Origin: Allokutzneria sp. A3M-2-11 16
GTDB taxonomy: Bacteria; Actinomycetota; Actinomycetes; Mycobacteriales; Pseudonocardiaceae
Length of the DNA: 64,000 bases
Reading direction: 5' to 3'
Assembly (NCBI RefSeq): GCF_024213555.1
Contig: NZ_JANAVO010000012.1
Coordinates: 87,082 to 151,081, forward strand
Numbering within the stretch: position 1 is the stretch's first letter; each line of letters opens with the position of its first letter. The notes beneath the pieces were generated by a model, which was given only the letters and a program-made list of their open reading frames with translations, was not told the DNA's origin and searched no databases. A program made the position numbers and the translations under genes. Shown piece by piece: positions 25,485-54,500 of this stretch.

Positions 25485-27758
25485 GTGTTGATCCTGATCG
25501 CCGCGCATTTCCTCGTCGCCGCACTGCTTCCCGCCGTCGCCGCGCGCTGGGGCCGGGCCGCGTTCGTCGTGGCCACCCTGCCGCCCGCGGCCGCGCTCGT
25601 GACCGCGGTGTCCTGGTCGGCGACCGTCCTCAATGGAGCCCCGCCCACGGAGTCGCTGAGCTGGGCGCCGACGATCGGGCTCGACCTGACGCTGCGGCTG
25701 GACCCGCTCGCGCTGCTGATGATCGTCCTGGTGTCCGGGGTCGGCGCGCTGGTCTTCGTCTACTACGCGGCCTACACCCCGCCCGAAGGCATCGGGCGGC
25801 ACTCGGCGCTGCTGGTGGTCTTCGCGGGATCGATGTTCGGGTTGGTCACCGCCGACGACGTGTTCTCCCTCTACGTCTTCTGGGAGTTCACCACCGTCTG
25901 CTCCTTCCTGCTGGTCGGCGGGCTCGGGCTGACCAGGGCCGCGCGCCGCTCGGCCACGCAGGCGCTGCTGGTCACCGGGTTCGGCGGGCTGGCGATGCTG
26001 CTCGGGCTGATCCTGCTCGGCACCGCCGCGGGCACGTTCCGGATCTCCGCGATCGTGGCGTACCCGCCGTCCGGCGCGGTGGTCGAGGTCGCGGTCGTCC
26101 TGCTGCTCGTCGGCGCGCTGACGAAGTCCGCCCAGGTGCCGTTCCACCCGTGGCTGCCCGCGGCGATGGTCGCGCCGACGCCGGTCAGCGCCTACCTGCA
26201 CGCCGCCGCGATGGTGAAGGCGGGCGTGTACCTCGTCGCCCGGTTCGCGCCCGGCTTCGCGGACCTGCCCGCGTGGTGGATTCCCTTGGTGGTGCTGGGT
26301 TCGTGGACGATGGTGCTCGGCGGTGTCCGGGCGCTGCGGGAGCACGACCTGAAGAAGCTGCTGGCGTTCGGCACGGTCAGCCAGCTCGGTTTCCTGATCG
26401 TGCTGCTGGGCGTCGGTGAGCACGTCGCGGCTGTCGCGGGCGCGACGATGGTGCTGGCGCACGGGTTGTTCAAGTCCGCGTTGTTCCTCGCGGTCGGTGT
26501 GATCGACAAGCGCACCGGCACCAGGGACGTCCGGGAGCTCTCCGGGCTGGGCGCGCGGTGGCCGGCGTTCACCGGCTTCGTCGTGCTCGCGGCGGCGTCC
26601 ATGGCCGGCGCGCCACCGCTGCTGGGCTTCGTCGGGAAGGAAGCCGCGTTCGAGGCGCTGCTGGGGGAGCCGTTCGTGCTCGCCGTCCTGGTGCTCGGTT
26701 CGGCGTTGACGGTCGCGTACAGCCTGCGTTTCCTCATCGGCGCGTTCGGCAGCAAACCCGGAGTATCCCTTGTGGACAGTGAGAAGCCGGGAGCGGTGCT
26801 CGCCGGGCCGGTGGTGATCCCCGCGCTGGCCGGGCTCGTGTTGGCCTTCGCGCCGGGCGTCGTCGAGCCGGTGATCGCGGGCTACGCGTCGGCGTATCCG
26901 GTCGCCGAACCGTATGGATTGGCTCTGTGGCACGGTTTCACGGTGCCGCTGCTGCTGTCGGCGGTGGTGCTCGGCGGTGGCTACCTGGTGCACCGCTTCG
27001 CCACCGGGCACCCCGGCAGGCTTCCCGAGGCGCTGCACGCGCAGACCGGCTACGACCGCGTGGTGATGGCCCTGGACAGCGTGGCGCGCGGGGTCACCGG
27101 CCGGTTGCAGGCCGGTTCGGTCCCGGTCTACCTGGGCGTGATCCTGGTGGTCGCGGTCGTGGTGCCCGGCGCGGGACTGCTCGCGGGCCTGACGCCGCTG
27201 CCGCGCACGCAGTGGTTCGACTCGTGGTTGCAGGTGCCGCTCGCCGTGGCTGTCCTCGTCGCCGCCGGGCTCGCCGTGCTGGCGCGGCGCAGGCTCACCG
27301 CGGTGCTGGTGACCGGCGTGATCGGCTACGGCATCGCCGCCCTGTTCCTGGTGGACGGCGGGCCGGACCTGGCGCTCGCGCAGTTCCTGGTGGAGTCGCT
27401 GACCCTGGTGGTGTTCGTCTTCGTGCTGCGCCGGATGCCGACGAGGTTCACCGAGGAGCGCCGCCCGCTGACCGAGGGCCGATGGGTGAAGGCCGTCGTC
27501 GCGTGCGTGGCGGGCACCTTCGTCGCGGTGTTGGCGGTGCTGTTCTCCGCCAACCGGGACGGCCTGCCCGAGGCGAGCGTGGAGTACATCCAGCGCGCCA
27601 AGGAGGACGCGGGGGCGAGCAACGTGGTGAACGCGATCATCGTGGACTTCCGCGCGTTCGACACGGTCGGCGAGATCGCGGTGCTCGCGGTCGCGGCGAC
27701 CGGCGCGGCGAGCCTGATCCTGGCCTCGCAGCGGGCTCGGCGGAAGGCGGACCGATGA
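25485..27758 (+). CDS. mrpA: Mrp Na+/H+ antiporter subunit A
   Basis: 757 aa polytopic membrane protein, largest subunit of the Mrp cation/proton antiporter and homologous to complex I NuoL. A proton-transport core contains ALTKSAQVPFHPWLPAAM and the HAAAMVKAGVYLVARF lysine-bearing helix (around residue 240). A C-terminal DUF4040/MrpB-like helix bundle contains GGPDLALAQFLVESLTLVVF. GTG at 25485 follows GGTGGAGGACGA. It is first of seven overlapping genes mrpABCDEFG; its stop overlaps mrpB by 4 nt. Role: Na+ (or K+) extrusion and pH homeostasis. Confidence 0.94.
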   Translation: MLILIAAHFLVAALLPAVAARWGRAAFVVATLPPAAALVTAVSWSATVLNGAPPTESLSWAPTIGLDLTLRLDPLALLMIVLVSGVGALVFVYYAAYTPPEGIGRHSALLVVFAGSMFGLVTADDVFSLYVFWEFTTVCSFLLVGGLGLTRAARRSATQALLVTGFGGLAMLLGLILLGTAAGTFRISAIVAYPPSGAVVEVAVVLLLVGALTKSAQVPFHPWLPAAMVAPTPVSAYLHAAAMVKAGVYLVARFAPGFADLPAWWIPLVVLGSWTMVLGGVRALREHDLKKLLAFGTVSQLGFLIVLLGVGEHVAAVAGATMVLAHGLFKSALFLAVGVIDKRTGTRDVRELSGLGARWPAFTGFVVLAAASMAGAPPLLGFVGKEAAFEALLGEPFVLAVLVLGSALTVAYSLRFLIGAFGSKPGVSLVDSEKPGAVLAGPVVIPALAGLVLAFAPGVVEPVIAGYASAYPVAEPYGLALWHGFTVPLLLSAVVLGGGYLVHRFATGHPGRLPEALHAQTGYDRVVMALDSVARGVTGRLQAGSVPVYLGVILVVAVVVPGAGLLAGLTPLPRTQWFDSWLQVPLAVAVLVAAGLAVLARRRLTAVLVTGVIGYGIAALFLVDGGPDLALAQFLVESLTLVVFVFVLRRMPTRFTEERRPLTEGRWVKAVVACVAGTFVAVLAVLFSANRDGLPEASVEYIQRAKEDAGASNVVNAIIVDFRAFDTVGEIAVLAVAATGAASLILASQRARRKADR

Positions 27759-28246
27759 GCCGGGAACCGTGGTGGGAGTGGGACGCGCCGCGCGAGCGCT
27801 GGCTGCTCACCGAGCAGGACTGCAACGGCTGGCCGAGGTCGCTGCTGCTCGAGGTGTGCGCGCGGATCGTGTTCCCGACGGTGCTCGTGCTGTCGGTCTA
27901 CCTGCTCTTCGCCGGGCACGACAACAGCGGCGGCGGATTCACCGGCGGGCTCGTGGCCGGGCTGGCGTTCGTGCTGCGCTACCTCGCGGGCGGCAAGGTC
28001 GAGCTGACCGCCGTGGTCCGGGTGCGCCCGCCGGTGGTGATCGGCGCCGGGCTGAGCATCGCGGTGATCACCGCGCTGGTGCCGACGCTGTTCGGGCTGC
28101 CGGTGCTCACCACGGACGTCTGGCAGTTCGGCCCGGTCAAGCTCGCAACCAGCCTGTTCCTGGACGTCGGCGTGTACCTGTTGATCGTGGGCGTGGTGGT
28201 CGACCTGCTCGGCACCCTCGGCGTGAGCCTGGAGGAGGACCGGTGA
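27755..28246 (+). CDS. mrpB: Mrp antiporter subunit B
   Basis: 163 aa membrane protein of the MnhB family. After a polar N-terminus (MSREPWWEWDAPRER), helices begin with ARIVFPTVLVLSVYLLFAGHD. The conserved NSGGGFTGGLVAGLAFVLRY motif identifies MrpB. ATG at 27755 overlaps the mrpA stop by 4 nt, and the stop overlaps mrpC by 4 nt. A structural subunit of the Mrp complex. Confidence 0.93.
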   Translation: MSREPWWEWDAPRERWLLTEQDCNGWPRSLLLEVCARIVFPTVLVLSVYLLFAGHDNSGGGFTGGLVAGLAFVLRYLAGGKVELTAVVRVRPPVVIGAGLSIAVITALVPTLFGLPVLTTDVWQFGPVKLATSLFLDVGVYLLIVGVVVDLLGTLGVSLEEDR

Positions 28247-28632
28247 CGATCAACATCACCATGGCGGTCCTGCTGGCCGGGCTCTACTCCGTGGGCTTCT
28301 ACCTGTTGATGCAGCGCTCCCTGGTGCGGGTGATCCTGGGCATCGTCATCCTCGGCCACGGCGCCAACCTGTTCCTCCAGGGCGCGGGCGGACCGCCCGG
28401 AGTGCCGCCGTTCGCCGGGCTCGCCGCACCGGAGGTCATGGTCGACCCGTTGCCGCAGGCCATGGCGCTGACGGCGATCGTGATCACCTTCGCGCTGACC
28501 ACCTTCCTGCTGGCGCTGGCTTTCCGGTCGTTCGTGCTGCTCGGGCACGACGAGGTGCAGGACGACGTGGAGGACCGCCGCGTCGGCACCACCGCCGAGC
28601 GCAACGACCTCGTGCAGGAGGCCGCCCCGTGA
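28243..28632 (+). CDS. mrpC: Mrp antiporter subunit C
   Basis: 129 aa, homologous to NuoK. Three transmembrane helices with VRVILGIVILGHGANLFL and the DPLPQAMALTAIVITFALT signature of MrpC/MnhC. GTG at 28243 with GGAGGAGG upstream (within the mrpB end), overlapping mrpB by 4 nt and mrpD by 4 nt. The C-terminal tail is polar and cytoplasmic. Confidence 0.93.
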   Translation: MTINITMAVLLAGLYSVGFYLLMQRSLVRVILGIVILGHGANLFLQGAGGPPGVPPFAGLAAPEVMVDPLPQAMALTAIVITFALTTFLLALAFRSFVLLGHDEVQDDVEDRRVGTTAERNDLVQEAAP

Positions 28633-30158
28633 GCATCCTGGTCGCGCTCCCGGTCCTGCTGCCCCTGCTCGCGGCCGCGTTGTCGTTGGTGTTCAACACC
28701 TTCCCGCGAGTCCAGCGCGTGCTCGGCGTACTGGTGCTCTCGGCGATCGTGGTCGACGCGGCGGTGCTGCTGGCGCACGTCGACCGCGCGGGTCCGGTGG
28801 TGCTGCGGATGGGCGGCTACGGCCCGCCGATCGGGATCACCCTGGTCGCCGACCGGCTCTCGGCGTTGCTGCTGCTGGTTTCCGCCATCGTCACGCTGGC
28901 CGTGCTGGTCTTCTCGATCGGCCAGCGGATCACCGACTACGGCCGCGACACCGCGTCGAACACCTTCCACCCCATGTACCTCGTGCTGTGCGCGGGGGTC
29001 GCGCTCTGCTACGTCACCGGCGACCTGTTCACGCTGTTCGTCGGGTTCGAGATCATGCTGTCCGCGTCCTACGTGCTGATCACCAGGCGCACCACGGCAC
29101 AGCGGGTCCGCGCGGGCATGACCTACGTGATCGTCAGCCTGACCTCCTCGCTGCTGTTCATCACGATGATCGCGCTGGTCTACGCGGCGACCGGCACGGT
29201 GAACCTGGCCGACCTCGCGGACAAGGTGGCCGCGCTGCCGCCGGGCATCCGGACCAGCCTCGGGTTGTTCACCGTGGTGGTGTTCGGCATCAAGGCCGCG
29301 TTGGTGCCACTGCACTTCTGGTTGCCGGACAGCTATCCCACCGCGCCCGCGCCGGTGACCGCGGTGTTCGCCGGGCTGCTCACCAAGGTCGGCGTGTACG
29401 CGCTGATCCGGACCCAGACGCTGATCTTCACCAGCGAGGCGATCTGGACGCTGCTGCTGGTGACCGCGCTGCTGACGATGCTCGTCGGAGCCCTGGGAGC
29501 GTTGGCGCAGAACGATATCAACCGGATGATGTCCTTCCTGCTGGTCAGCCACATCGGCTACATGCTCTTCGGTCTCGCGCTCTACACCGAGATCGGTCTG
29601 ACCGGCGTGATCCTCTACGTGGTGCACCACATCACCGTGCAGGCTTCCCTGTTCCTGGTCGGCGGTCTGATCACGCGGCACACCGGGACCGTGTCGCTGC
29701 GCGCGATGTCGGGTGTTGCCACGGCTTATCCCTTGGTGGCCGTGCTGTTCGCCATTTCGGCGTTGAGCCTCGCGGGGGTGCCGCCGTTCTCGGGCTTCGT
29801 CGCGAAGATCGCGCTGCTGCGGGCGGGTGCGGAGTCGGCGACGTTCACCGCCTACCTGGTGACCGGTGGCGCGGTGCTGACCAGCCTGCTCAGCCTGTAC
29901 GCGGTGACCAAGATCTGGGTCGGCGCGTTCTGGGGCGAGGCGCGGCCGCCGTACGAGGACCCCGATCCCACAGACGAGGTCACCGTGGGCACCGGGAACA
30001 CCTCGCGCGGCATGGTCACCGCGACTGGGGCGCTCGTCGCGGCGGGGGTGGCGATCGCGGTCTTCGCCGGGCCGCTTGCCGGGGTCAGCGGGCGCGCCGC
30101 GAACGACCTGATCGACGGGAAGTCCTACCGCGAGGCCGTTCTGGGGGCCGCCCGATGA
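28629..30158 (+). CDS. mrpD: Mrp antiporter subunit D
   Basis: 509 aa, about fourteen transmembrane helices, homologous to complex I NuoM/NuoN. Key features: GFEIMLSASYVLI with the conserved membrane Glu near residue 140, GIKAALVPLHFWLPDSYPTA with the coupling Lys, and TKVGVYALIRTQ. GTG at 28629 within the mrpC end. Works with MrpA as a proton/ion channel-forming subunit. Confidence 0.94.
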   Translation: MSILVALPVLLPLLAAALSLVFNTFPRVQRVLGVLVLSAIVVDAAVLLAHVDRAGPVVLRMGGYGPPIGITLVADRLSALLLLVSAIVTLAVLVFSIGQRITDYGRDTASNTFHPMYLVLCAGVALCYVTGDLFTLFVGFEIMLSASYVLITRRTTAQRVRAGMTYVIVSLTSSLLFITMIALVYAATGTVNLADLADKVAALPPGIRTSLGLFTVVVFGIKAALVPLHFWLPDSYPTAPAPVTAVFAGLLTKVGVYALIRTQTLIFTSEAIWTLLLVTALLTMLVGALGALAQNDINRMMSFLLVSHIGYMLFGLALYTEIGLTGVILYVVHHITVQASLFLVGGLITRHTGTVSLRAMSGVATAYPLVAVLFAISALSLAGVPPFSGFVAKIALLRAGAESATFTAYLVTGGAVLTSLLSLYAVTKIWVGAFWGEARPPYEDPDPTDEVTVGTGNTSRGMVTATGALVAAGVAIAVFAGPLAGVSGRAANDLIDGKSYREAVLGAAR

Positions 30159-30637
30159 TCTCGACGTTCGTCTGGCTGGTCGTGGTCTGGCTGATGCTGT
30201 GGGGCTCCGCCGACCTCGGGCTGGTGCTGCTCGGCGCGGTGGTGGCGGCGGGCGTGCTCCTGCTCTACCCGCTGCCGCCGGTGCGGTCGCGGGTGCTGCG
30301 GCGCCCGCACCGCCTGGTCGGGCTCGGGCTGTTCCTGGTGGCGGACCTGGTGATCTCCGGTATCCGGGTCGCGTGGGACGCGGCGCGGTACGGGCGGAAG
30401 GTGCGCGCGGCGGTGATCGCGGTGCCCGTGCTCTCCGACGAGGACTACGTGATCGCCACGGCGGCGAACCTGTTGTCGTTGGGGCCGGGCAAGTTCGTGC
30501 TCCAGCTCGATCGGCGGGAGCGGGTCTTCTACGTCTACGCCCTCGGGGTGCGCTCGGCCGCGGAGGTGGACCGCGCGCGGGCGGACGTGCTCGGCCTGCA
30601 ACGCCGGGTGATCAAGGCATTCGGGGAGCCGGGATGA
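30155..30637 (+). CDS. mrpE: Mrp antiporter subunit E
   Basis: 160 aa MnhE-family protein. Two N-terminal transmembrane helices are followed by a cytoplasmic domain containing NLLSLGPGKFVLQLD (family 'T.LTPGT' segment diverged) and YVYALGV. ATG at 30155 overlaps the mrpD stop by 4 nt. Required for assembly or stability of Mrp in characterised systems. Confidence 0.9.
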   Translation: MISTFVWLVVVWLMLWGSADLGLVLLGAVVAAGVLLLYPLPPVRSRVLRRPHRLVGLGLFLVADLVISGIRVAWDAARYGRKVRAAVIAVPVLSDEDYVIATAANLLSLGPGKFVLQLDRRERVFYVYALGVRSAAEVDRARADVLGLQRRVIKAFGEPG

Positions 30638-30900
30638 GCGTTGTCTTCACGATCACCTTCGGATTGCTGGTACTTGCCGGGATGCTGACGCTGGTCCGGC
30701 TCGTGCGCGGGCCGAGAACGCTGGACCGCGTCCTCGCGGTGGACGTCCTCGTGGTGCTGATCGCGTGCGGGGTCGCCGTGGAGATGGCGCAGTCGGGGCG
30801 GGCGATGAACATCGCGCTGTTGCTGGCGATCACTCTGCTGGGCTTCCTCGGTTCGATCGGCGCGGTCCGGCTCATCGAGGGCAGGAAGGACCAGCGATGA
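30634..30900 (+). CDS. mrpF: Mrp antiporter subunit F
   Basis: 88 aa, three transmembrane helices. The conserved LVRLVRGPRTLDRVLAVDVL segment of MrpF/MnhF is present, with the membrane Asp (AVDVL). ATG at 30634 overlaps mrpE by 4 nt; the stop overlaps the mrpG start by 4 nt. Confidence 0.93.
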   Translation: MSVVFTITFGLLVLAGMLTLVRLVRGPRTLDRVLAVDVLVVLIACGVAVEMAQSGRAMNIALLLAITLLGFLGSIGAVRLIEGRKDQR

Positions 30901-31253
30901 ACGTGCTCTCCGCGGTCCTCCTGCTCAGCGGCGCGCTGTTCTGCGTGCTCGGCGCGGTGGGCATGCTGCGGCTGCCGGACGTGCCGAGCCGCCTGCAGGC
31001 GGCGACCAAACCGCAGACCCTGGGGCTGCTGCTGATCCTCGTGGGCACAGCACTGCGACTGCCCCCGTCGTACGCGGTCGGGTTGGCGTTGGTCGCACTG
31101 TTCCAGATGCTGACCGCGCCGGTGCTCTCGCAGTTCCTCGGGCGCGCTGCCTATCGCACGGGAGCCGTGGACGAGTCGACGCTGCTGTGCGACGACCTCA
31201 AGTCCGTGCGGGATAACGACGCAGAGTCGGGTTCAGCGTCACCAGGAGCGTGA
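30897..31253 (+). CDS. mrpG: Mrp antiporter subunit G
   Basis: 118 aa, three transmembrane helices with LGAVGMLRLPDVPSRLQAAT, the MrpG/MnhG signature, followed by KPQTLGLLLILVG. ATG at 30897. The polar C-terminal tail is encoded across a 56-nt overlap with the 3' end of the convergent MFS exporter gene, an unusually long tail-to-tail overlap. Confidence 0.92.
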   Translation: MNVLSAVLLLSGALFCVLGAVGMLRLPDVPSRLQAATKPQTLGLLLILVGTALRLPPSYAVGLALVALFQMLTAPVLSQFLGRAAYRTGAVDESTLLCDDLKSVRDNDAESGSASPGA

Positions 31254-32405
31254 CCGCCGCGATCCCGCCCGTGCAGGTGAGCACGGCGGCGGTGGGCGGC
31301 AGCGCCGCGGCGAGCTGGCCGCCGATGAGGGAACCGAGGCCGAACGCGGCGCCGACCACGAGCGTGAGCACGCTGCCCAGCCTGCCGCGCAGCTCGTCCG
31401 GGGTGATCAGCATCTGGTGCGTGCTGATCGTGGTGTTCGCGGTCGGCGCGAGCAGGGCCATCAGTCCAAAAAGGACACCGATCAGATAGCCGCTGTCGAA
31501 CAACAACGTCAACGGGGTCAGCAGCGTCACACCCCAGAACACGCCGACGATCGACAGGTACGGGCTCAACCGCTCGCACAGCGCGGGCGCGAACAGCGAG
31601 CCCACGATCCCGCCGACGCCCAGCATCGCCGCCATGACGCCCAGCTCCGCCTCGGGGATTCCTTTCCCGTGCGCCAGCACCAGGACGACCAGGTAGAAGC
31701 CCGCGAAGAACATGTTCAGCACGGCCGCGCAGATCGTGGTCACGCGGATCTCCTTGCGCTGCCACACCCACCGCAGCCCTTCGGCGATCTCCCGGCCGAG
31801 GTGCGGCTTCTCGGTGCTGACGCGTTCGCGCGCGGGAACGCGGAGGAACAGCAGCGCGAAGAAGCCGATCACATGCGTGATCATGTCCAGCAGGAAGGGA
31901 AAGGTCCTGTTCAGTCCATAAAGGACACCGCCGAGCGCCTTGCCGCCCGAGTCGCCGAGCGCGCTGCGCGCCGCGTTGAGCCCGATCGCCGTGGAGAGCT
32001 GGTTCTCCGCGACGAGGTTCGGCAGGCACGCGTCCTCGGCGGGCTCGAACAGCGCGCGGCAGATGCCCATCACCGCCGCGACCGCGACCAGGTGCGGTAC
32101 CGGCACGACGTCCCAGAACAGCCCCGCGACCAGGCTGCCGAGCGAGACCGCCTGTGCCGCCTCGCACCACACCATGATCTTCTTGCGGTCCCAGCGGTCG
32201 ACCAGCGCGCCCGCGGGCAGGCCGACCAGCACCTGGCCGAGCGACTCCACCGCGACGATCGCGCCCGCGACCACCGGCGAGCCGGTGATCACCAGCGCCA
32301 GCAACGGGAACGCGAACGACGTCGCGCTGAAGCCGACCTCGGCCAGGGCCTGGCTGCTCCACAGGATCGTGTAGTTCCTGTTGCGGGACAGGGGAACTGT
32401 CGTGG

Positions 32406-32409
<4 letters not shown>
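31198..32409 (-). CDS. MFS transporter, EntS-like; probable exporter of the NRPS product
   Basis: 403 aa, about twelve transmembrane helices, resembling EntS/antibiotic-efflux MFS proteins. The N-terminus [20 protein letters not shown] and the loop [17 protein letters not shown] (MFS motif A between helices 2 and 3) are diagnostic. Its ATG at 32409 overlaps the stop of the large NRPS gene by 4 nt, so it is the last gene of the NRPS operon and the obvious candidate for export of the peptide and self-protection. Its 3' end overlaps mrpG by 56 nt. Confidence 0.9.
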
Positions 32410-51523
<19,114 letters not shown>

Positions 51524-51524
<1 letters not shown>

Positions 51525-54500
51525 CAGTCTTCTTCCTGGGCAGCAAGAGCTTCGAGTTCCCGCAGAATCGTTTCCTCGACCAGCGCGGCGAAAGCGGCGA
51601 CGGTGCGGCTGGTCAGCACGTCGCGCGGGGTGAGCGCGATGTCGAAGGCCTCCTTGGTCCTCGACGTGATGTGCAGGCTCAGGATCGAGTCCCCGCCGAG
51701 GTCGAAGAAGTTGTCCTCGATGCCGACCTTCTCCACGCCGAGCACCTCGGCCCAGATCTCGGCCAGCACCTCCTCCGTCTCGGTCTCCGGTGCCACGTAG
51801 CCCACCGGACCGGACGCGAAGCGCTCGACGGGCACCTCATCGGTGACGGCGAACGCGGGCAGCGATCCCTCGCTGGTCAAGCCGACCAGCAGCGTCCGCA
51901 GGTCCTCACCGAGGCGGTCGATGGTGTCCGCGTCGAACAGAGCAGCATCGAAGCCCAGAACGAACGCGAGTTGCTTGCCGGGGTAGACAGTCGCGCTGAG
52001 CGGGAAGTTCGTCGTCTCCACCGCCCGCAGCTCGCGCAGCCGCAGCCCGTGTGCGCTCGCCGCCTCGTCGTCGATCGGGTAGTTCTCGAACACCAGGAGG
52101 CTGTCGAACAGCGCCTGGCCGCCGGGAACCCCGCTCCACGCCTGCATCTGCGTCAACGAAACGTGCTCGAAGCCGCGCGCCTCCGCCTGCGCGGCCTGAA
52201 GTTCGCGCAGCCACGACGAGGCGTCCGCGCCGGGTTGGACCGACACGCGCACCGGCAGTGTGTTGATGAAGATGCCGGTGATCGCGTCCACGCCAACCAG
52301 GTCGGCGGGACGACCCGACACGGTGGAGCCGAAGCACACCTCGCTCCGTCCACTGTGGCGGGACAGCAGCAACGCCCACGCGCCCTGCACGACGGCGCTC
52401 GGGGTGAGGCGGTGCTCCCTGGCGAACGCGTACAGCCGAGCGGAGTCCTCAATGGACAGTCCGAACGACTGCTGGTGCGAGGCCACGGTGTTGTGCAGGT
52501 CGGCGTTCGCCCGGTCCTGGGGCAACGGCGTCGGATCGGTGAAGTCGCCGAGCACCTGGCGCCAGTGCGCCTCCGCCGCGCCCTTGTCCTGCTCCTGCAA
52601 CCACTGCACGTAGTCGCGGAACGGCCGACGCTCCAGGAGCGGATCGCCGCCGGAGAACACGTCCGAGAGGACCTGGAAAACGCTCCAGCCGTCCAGCAAC
52701 ACGTGGTGGAAGGTCCACAGAACCTGGACCTCGGTCGCCGACAACCGGGCGAGCGTGACGCGCATCAGCGGTGCGGAGCCCAGGTCGATGCCCGCGGCGC
52801 GGTCCTGTTCCAACAGCTCCGCCAAGCGCGCCTGGCGCTCGTCCTCGGAAGCACCCGTCCAGTCGAGGTGCGTGATGGGCAGCCGGACCGAGTCGTGCAC
52901 GACCTGCACGGGCTCCGCGACGCCTTCCCACACCACCGAGCTGCGCAACACCGGAGTGCGGTCGACGACCCGCTGCCAGGACTCGGCGAGGCGCGCGCTG
53001 TCCCGGACTCCGTCGAGCACGAAGCTGGTCTGCTGGAAGTAGGCACACTGATCACCCTGGGACAGGCCGTGGAACACCATTCCGGCCTGCATCGGCGTCA
53101 GCGGGTAAATGTCCTCAGTGGACTCCGAGGCCAGCCGGTCGACCTGGTCCTGGGTGAGCCGCGCGAGGGGGAAGTCCGAGGGCGTCCAGCCCCCGGCTCC
53201 CGGAGCCGCGCAGTGGGTGATGATCTCCTGCAACGCCGCGAGCATCGCACCGGCCAACGTGCGGACCGTCTCAGCACTGTGCAGCGCGTCCGAGTAGTAC
53301 CAGGTGAAAGCGAGTTCGCCCTTCTCCACCATGCCGACCACGTCGAGCACGTGCGCACGCGGGGCATCGGGGTCGGTGTCGAGCGCGAGCGCGCCTTGCC
53401 TGGAATCGAAGCGGCCCAGGTAGTTGAAGCTCACCCACGGTGCGGCGGCGAGCGCGGCGTCCTCGCCCAGGTACCGCAGCGCCCCGTAGCCGATGCCGCG
53501 CCGGGGGACCGCCCGGAGCTGCTCCTTGATCGACTTCAGCACCTCGCCCCAGCCGGAGTCCGGCAGCCGCAACGAGACGGGGAACATCGTGGTGAACCAG
53601 CCGACCGTGCGGGAGAGGTCCACGCCGTCGAAGAGCTCCTCTCGGCCGTGTCCCTCCAAGGCGAGCAGCACGCGCTCATCGCCGGTCCAGTCACCGAGGA
53701 CCCGGCCGAGCGCGGCGAGGAGCACGTCGTTGACCTGCGTCCGGTACGCCTCGGGCACACTCCTCAGCAGGGCGTCGGTTTCCGTGGTGGACAGCCGGAC
53801 CGTGACCTCGCGCATCGACGAGGCGAGGTTCGCGCCGTCGAAGTCCGCCGGAAGCTCGCACTCGGAGGACTCGGTCCAGTACCGGCGCTCGTCGGCGAAA
53901 CCACCGTCGAGGGTGTGCTCGGTGAGCAGGCGCGACCACTCGCGGAACGACGTGGTCTTCGGTCCAATGTGGATGGCTGAGCCGCGAAATGCCTGCCGGT
54001 AGGCGGTTTCCAGGTCCTCGGCGATGATCCGCCAGGACACGCCGTCCACCACGAGGTGGTGCGCGGTGAGCAGCACCGTGCGCGCGTCCAGCAGCTTCGC
54101 CCGCAGCAACTGCCCGGCGCCGAGGTCGAACGCCTCGTCCGGAGCGGCGTCGCTGAACGGCTCGACATCGCCGATCGGCGCGTTGTCCTGAACCCACTCG
54201 CCGTCCACGAAACGGAAGCGCATGCGCAGCGCGTCGTGGTGCCCGATCACCGCGACCAGCGCCGCGCGCAACGCCACCACGTCGGCCTTCTCGCCGAGCA
54301 TGATCCGCATCGACTGGTTGAACCGGTCAGGGGAGTGGGTGTGGCCGTCCAGGAACCACCGCTGGATCGGCGTGAGCGCGACCTCACCGGTGACCTGACC
54401 CTGTTCGCCGCGCTGCTGCCCGCGGGCCTCGGTGACGTGCGGAGCGAGCGCGGCGATGCTCTGGTGGACGAAAATGTCCTGGGAGGTCAGCACGAGCCCG

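Noticed and set aside
25317..27038. 573 aa minus-strand open frame
   Set aside because: Antisense of mrpA; the plus-strand membrane protein is unmistakable.
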